A stretch of 64,000 nt of DNA from Liquidambar formosana (taxonomy: Eukaryota > Streptophyta > Magnoliopsida > Saxifragales > Altingiaceae), in assembly GCA_039720395.1 (NCBI GenBank), contig CM077820.1, positions 51,823,666-51,887,665 on the forward strand, written 5' to 3'. The first letter of the stretch is position 1. Each line of letters opens with the position of its first letter. Shown in pieces: positions 59,341 to 64,000 of this stretch. The position numbers and the translations under genes are program-made. The notes below the pieces were generated by a model, which did no database searches, was not told the DNA's origin, and was given only the letters and a program-made list of their open reading frames with translations.

Positions 59341-60495
59341 CAAGGAAATGATAATTACTAAATGGTCCGTAGTTCATACAAAATAGTAAGTGATTCACAC
59401 AAAGTATTTGGTAGGAAAACCATCATTAAATAGTAACCCATTTGTTTTCGGTACATTTAGATGCTCTTTGGTATGGTACCCAATATATATATTTATATAT
59501 ATAAAATCCAATGAGCATCTTTGGCAGAAAGAATGAAGTAAAAACCGTAAAATATGAGTACTATGGTTCATATAATTTGTCCAATGAGCAATGGCACTAA
59601 ATGGTAAAACCATTCGAATGCTAGTAAAACCAAATGAAATTTGTGTACCATGTACCAAATGAAATGTCTAGTATATCAATGACACTACTATTCTAAAATG
59701 AAAAACTAAAAATAGATTTAAATACAGATGAACTTAATTTGTAGGTTGGCTTACGAATTTTGGTCCTATTCCCTCTGTAATGCCAATGCCATAGCTTGTC
59801 ACATTATGAGTACAAGAATGAAAAAAAAAAAAAGAAAAAAAAGAAAAAAAAAAGGAAGATGAAAAAAAATATTAAGAAATAGGTTTTGCAAGAGGTACGT
59901 TGGTAGAGAATATAGGAAAGGGATGAAAAATGGTTGGAGGCTCCACCTACTTTGAATGCCCTATTTGATTGATCTAGGTAGGTGGTTGGTTTAAATGCAA
60001 CATTTATTATAATTACCATTTTAATTAAACATGTTAGCCTTTGCTGATGTTACTTTGGGGCATAAAGGTCATTATAGGCATGACACTCCCCTTTAATTTT
60101 GCAACCTGAAGTTGGCTGTTGCCAACCGGTCACAATCCTATTAAAAAACTTTATTCCCTACACATGTCATTGTTTGTATGGTTTTTTCTTTTTGGGTACC
60201 ATACCGAAAAATTTGGCAGGGTACCGTAGAAGCACCCTTTTTTGTAAGCATATTTCTACAAGTCTCAGGAAATATGCTTGTGCGCGTGTATGACATGTTT
60301 CTCAACAAGGGTTGAATCACTATCATACCCTTAATCTTTTTAATTTTTTTTTATAATCGATAAAACTTAATCATAAACTTAAACTCAAAATTACTCACTT
60401 AACAACTGAGATAAATGTCACTAAACTACTATGTCATTGGCATTACACCCTTAACTACAAGAAGTAAAAGTATAAAACTGCATGTAAGAGAAAAT
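59341..60495. other. Spacer before LOX-d; no gene seen
   Basis: AT-rich, with an A-rich run at 59819-59852. About 60195-60235 carries an inverted relative of the 161-bp repeat. From about 60250 the sequence resembles the LOX-c upstream region (GTTGAATCACTATCATA at 60310). Confidence 0.5.
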
Positions 60496-60590
60496 AATCA
60501 AGTCTTCTACCAAAGTCTTTTTTGATCAAGAAGTCTTCTACCAAAGTCTTTTAAAATGAAATAGTGAAGCTTCGATCAGTTATATAACAT
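60496..60590 (+). promoter_or_regulatory. LOX-d promoter with duplicated ACCAAAGTCTTTT block
   Basis: AAGTCTTCTACCAAAGTCTTTT occurs twice, starting at 60500 and 60531; the other LOX genes have it once. TATATAACA at 60581 is a possible TATA box, 125 bp before the ATG. Confidence 0.55.
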
Positions 60591-60705
60591 AACTCTGCCT
60601 ATGTACCTTCAACCTTTTCTTATCATTCAACAAAACAAACTTTCTTACAAAACTCCCTTTCCTACATACTGCTTCATTTTCTTTGCTTTGTTGACGGAGA
60701 AAGAT

Positions 60706-63700
60706 ATGCCTAAACGGGTTGTCGAGGAGAACACCGGCGAAACTGGAACTAATAAGAGGAGGAAAAAAGAGGTGCGTGGTGAAGGCAAGAAGATCGAGGG
60801 AACAGCTGTGCTGATGAGGAAAAAGAATACTTTCGAAAAGTTTCTTGATTTAGGAGGAGTCTCTCTGCAACTCGTTAGTGCTGTTAATGATGACCCTGGT
60901 GAGTTTCTCTACTAGTTAATTATCTTGTGATATTGCTAGGACAATAATATTTTATCAGTTGGATGGATACAAAGCAAATCAACTAAAACGGAATCGTTTA
61001 AATTTGATTGCTTGTTACTTTCACATCATAGTATCACAGTCTATCATTGTTTCTTAAGGCTATGTTTGGATAAGAAATTTTTACGTGAGATTTGCTTTTG
61101 AGATGGAATTTGTAAAATTTTAATAAGGATTTTGTCAATCTCATCCTTATAAAATTTTAACAAATTCTGCCTAAAAATTCATTATCCAAACATAGCGTAA
61201 GTGAATTACAGTAAGATTAATTTTGAGCATGATGTGCCTAGGAAAACTTGGAAAGCCAGCAAATTTGCAAAAATCTGAGGAGGGTGAGTCAGTATTCAAG
61301 ATTACATTTGATTGGGAAGAGGAGATAGGAGTTCCAGGGGCCGTCATAATAAAAAATACACATCAAAGTAAATTTCTCCTGAAGACATTCAAACTTGATG
61401 TTCCAGAGCATGGTCTGATCCACTTTGTCTGCAATTCCTGGGTTTACCCGGAAAAAAAGTACCATTATGATCGTATTTTTTTCACTAATCAGGTAATTAT
61501 ATATGTGGGTGTAGGTGTGTGTGAGAAGACAGGCAAATTCATATATACATCATGAGATGGAAAATGCTTCACAAACAAAAAGGAATTACAGAAAGTTTAT
61601 ACAAACATTGTGACTTATATAAGGCCATGTTTGTTTGGTTGGAATGGAATGAAAGGAACAAAATCCCATTCCAATTCATTCTAAACAACATGTTTGGATG
61701 AGATAATTACATGGGAATGGAATCAAACAATAGTAATGAATTATAATGAAATTCATTCCGTAATGTTTATTTCGATCAGATTCCATTCCAAACTATTTTG
61801 AGTATGGAATCTGATTCCATTCCCACCCATTCCATTCCAACCAAAGAAACATAGCCTAAGGGTTTGAAATGTTAAATATATGCATGAATTGTTTGCTTAA
61901 GGAACTAGTTTATTGATTTGATTACAGGCATATCTTCCAAGTCAAACACCAGTGCCATTACAATGGTACAGAAAAAAAGAACTAGAGTACTTGAGAGGAA
62001 ATGGAACTGGAAAGCTGAAAAAATGGGACAGAGTATACGATTATGCTTACTACAATGATTTGGGAAATCCAAAAAAGGGTCCAGAATATGTCCGCCCGGT
62101 TCTTGGAGGATCCACTGAGTACCCTTATCCTCGTAGGGGGAGAACAGGCCGAGCACCATCAAAGAAAGGTTAGACTTAAGGCCATGTTTGTTTGTTTGGA
62201 ATGGAATGGATGGAATGAAATCTCATTCCAATTCATTTCAAATAACATGTTTGAATGAGGTAATTTGAATGAGAATGAAATCAAAACAGCCATTTCAAAT
62301 TCCTTTTCATTCAAGACTACTACAAGCATGACATCAAATTCCATTCTTATCCATTCCATTCCATTCCAACTAAACAAACATGACCTAATAGTTTAATTTT
62401 AAAACTAAAGTATTGAAAGAGAATTTCGAAAAGGGTTACCCCAAAAATCAGGATTCTATCAGCACCAATAGTGTTTCATGTAACCAAAAAAAAAAAAAAG
62501 GCATCTATTTGCCATACTATAACTAATGTCGTTAACATCCATCATCTTTCCATCAAAAAAAAAAAAAAAAAAAAACCTAATGTCGTTAGTGTCATGGAAA
62601 TTATTTGCAGATCCTAATTCCGAGGAGAGGTTGCCACTAGTTGACAGCTTAAATATTTATGTTCCGAGAGATGAACGATTCGATCACTCGAAGTTGTTGG
62701 ATTCCCTCTCTTCTGGTGCAAAAGCCATTGTTCACTTCCTTTCTAAAGAGCTAGAAGGTTTGTGTGACCACACCCCTAATGAGTTCGACACCTTCCAACA
62801 AGTACTAAGACTCTATGGAAGAGACGTTGAGCTACGTGATGGCCCATTACTCGACACAACTAGCGAACCTATCCCCTGCAAATATTTCAAGAAACTTGTT
62901 AAAACTGTTGGTGAACAACTCAATTTTCCAGTGCCTCAAGTAATCGATGGTAGTGTATATTATATCTCTAAAAGCAGCCACTTTGTTTTAAAATAGACCC
63001 TTCTACTAACATTTTATGAATACTTGTGAGTTAACCTTATTCTACATTTAAACGCCTAGGAATTTTTAATGTTTTCGTATATATAATCATGAGCAGCGGA
63101 TACATTGGCATGGAGGAGTGACGAAGAATTCGCAAGAGAAATGCTTGCCGGAGTAAACCCTGTTGTCATTCGTTGTCTCGAAGTAAACTAGCTATATCTA
63201 ATTAAAGCCATCGTTACAAAATTTTCTTATGCTCCATTTGTCGCCAAGAAAAAAATAAGAAAACAAAAGAAAATTTGGAATGTTGCCAAATTTTCTTTTA
63301 TTTTTCCTTCATATTCTCAACAGCTTGGGATTATGGTTTTTTGATCAATACTTACAATAACAAGCACATATCTTTGATTGCAGAAGTTCCCTCCAGAAAG
63401 CAAGCTAAATCAGAAAGCATATGGTAACCAAAACAGTAAAATAACCGAAGAAGACATAGAGAAGAACCTCGATGGGTTGACTATAAAACAGGTACTCTTC
63501 TTCAATTCACTTCTTTCACACTAAAATTTTCAATCAAACAGTAGAATAGTTGCCTAGTCTTTTAGAGTGTGGCATGCCTATCTATGTGCTACTTCATTAC
63601 CTTTATTCAGTCATGCTGATACGTGGTCTTATAACTTTTTCCCCTCCCCATCTTACCCATAGGAGGAAAAAAATAAAAATATAAAAAAAAATCAATCAAT

Positions 63701-64000
63701 CAATCAATCTCTAATACCATAAACAATAACAAATGATAATTATGCTTTTGAATAGGCAATGGAGAACAAGAAGCTGTTCATTTTGGATCATCATGATACA
63801 TTTATGCCATACCTGAGGGGGATAAACAACAATGAGCACATAAAGACTTATGCCACAAGGACAGTCCTCTTCTTGAAAGATGATGGAACTTTGAAGCCAC
63901 TGGCAATTGAATTGAGCTTGCCAGATCTAAAGGGTGATAATATTATTGGTGCAATTAGCGAAGTATGCATACCAGCTGAGCATGGCGTCAAAGGTTCCAT
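60706..64000 (+). CDS. Lipoxygenase LOX-d, 5' part (exons 1-7), cut by window edge
   Basis: Fourth tandem lipoxygenase and the most diverged. Exons: 60706-60898, 61242-61492, 61928-62168, 62611-62949, 63097-63182, 63384-63491, 63756 to beyond 64000. Starts [14 protein letters not shown]. Conserved landmarks: [78 protein letters not shown]. Exon 1 is 33 nt and exon 2 is 39 nt shorter than in LOX-c, so about 24 residues of the PLAT domain are gone, including WVRELLG-like sequence. The exon 2 acceptor is a new AG (GTGCCTAG at 61241) because the usual TTTGCAG is deleted. No stop or frameshift is seen up to the edge. The metal-ligand exons lie outside, so activity cannot be judged. Charged replacements such as LPDLKGDN for LPHPEGDQ suggest relaxed constraint or changed function. 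Confidence 0.85.
61058..61197. mobile_element. Tourist-like MITE in LOX-d intron 1
   Basis: 140 bp, inverted ends GGCTATGTTTGGATAA and CGCTATGTTTGGATAA, with TAA target duplications at 61055-61057 and 61198-61200. PIF/Harbinger (Tourist) type. Confidence 0.8.
61623..61856. mobile_element. Tourist-like MITE in LOX-d intron 2
   Basis: 234 bp; inverted ends GGCCATGTTTGTTTGGTTGG and GGCTATGTTTCTTTGGTTGG; TAA at 61620-61622 and 61857-61859. Intron 2 of LOX-c reads through the corresponding site near 42650 without it. Confidence 0.85.
62180..62385. mobile_element. Tourist-like MITE in LOX-d intron 3
   Basis: 206 bp, same family as the intron 2 element (starts GGCCATGTTTGTTTGTTTGG, ends inverted GGTCATGTTTGTTTAG), with TAA at 62177-62179 and 62386-62388. 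It begins only 12 bases after the exon 3 donor. Confidence 0.85.

Overview
The window is plant nuclear DNA, probably from a eudicot. It is AT-rich, its GT..AG introns are full of transposon remains, there are many microsatellites, and the only recognisable protein genes are a KMS1/VMP1-type membrane protein and lipoxygenases of the plant type-1 (9-LOX-like, no transit peptide) class. I cannot name the species. A woody dicot is my guess, not something the sequence proves.

Layout. (1) 1-5844, minus strand: six exons of a KMS1 (VMP1-like) gene whose 3' end lies off the left edge; its fifth exon lacks one base. (2) 6343-16001: a diverged direct segmental duplication (copy A 6343-11624, copy B 12087-16001) that carries a Mutator-type foldback element in B, SINEs and microsatellites, and no gene. 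(3) 17569-64000, plus strand: four tandem lipoxygenase genes, here LOX-a (17569-25534), LOX-b (32480-38275), LOX-c (40628-46094) and LOX-d (60706 to beyond the right edge). All share nine-exon architecture with nearly identical exon lengths, and their promoters and 3' flanks are also homologous, so the array grew by duplication of a gene plus its flanks. The spacers hold a truncated LINE, hAT, Mutator and Tourist MITEs, SINEs and a foldback. (4) 55.4-59.3 kb, between LOX-c and LOX-d: a viroplasmin-domain ORF beside three abutting tandem arrays with different units (206 bp, 69 bp, about 20 bp).

State of the genes. LOX-c is the only lipoxygenase that reads cleanly from ATG to stop (872 aa, all five iron ligands present). 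LOX-a has a frameshifted exon 1 and three separate one-base insertions in its last exon. LOX-b has lost the ATG used by LOX-c and LOX-d and carries one extra base at the exon 1/intron 1 border. LOX-d is diverged, has deletions in its PLAT domain, and is cut by the window edge. The intact product should dioxygenate linoleic/linolenic acid in the cytosol, the first step of the oxylipin pathway. KMS1 is functionally unrelated (ER/Golgi membrane organisation), but KMS1 exon-1 remnants beside the LOX copies suggest that the duplicated block included its 5' end.

All splice sites were assigned by eye from paralogue alignment and GT/AG rules. No transcript data or database search was available.
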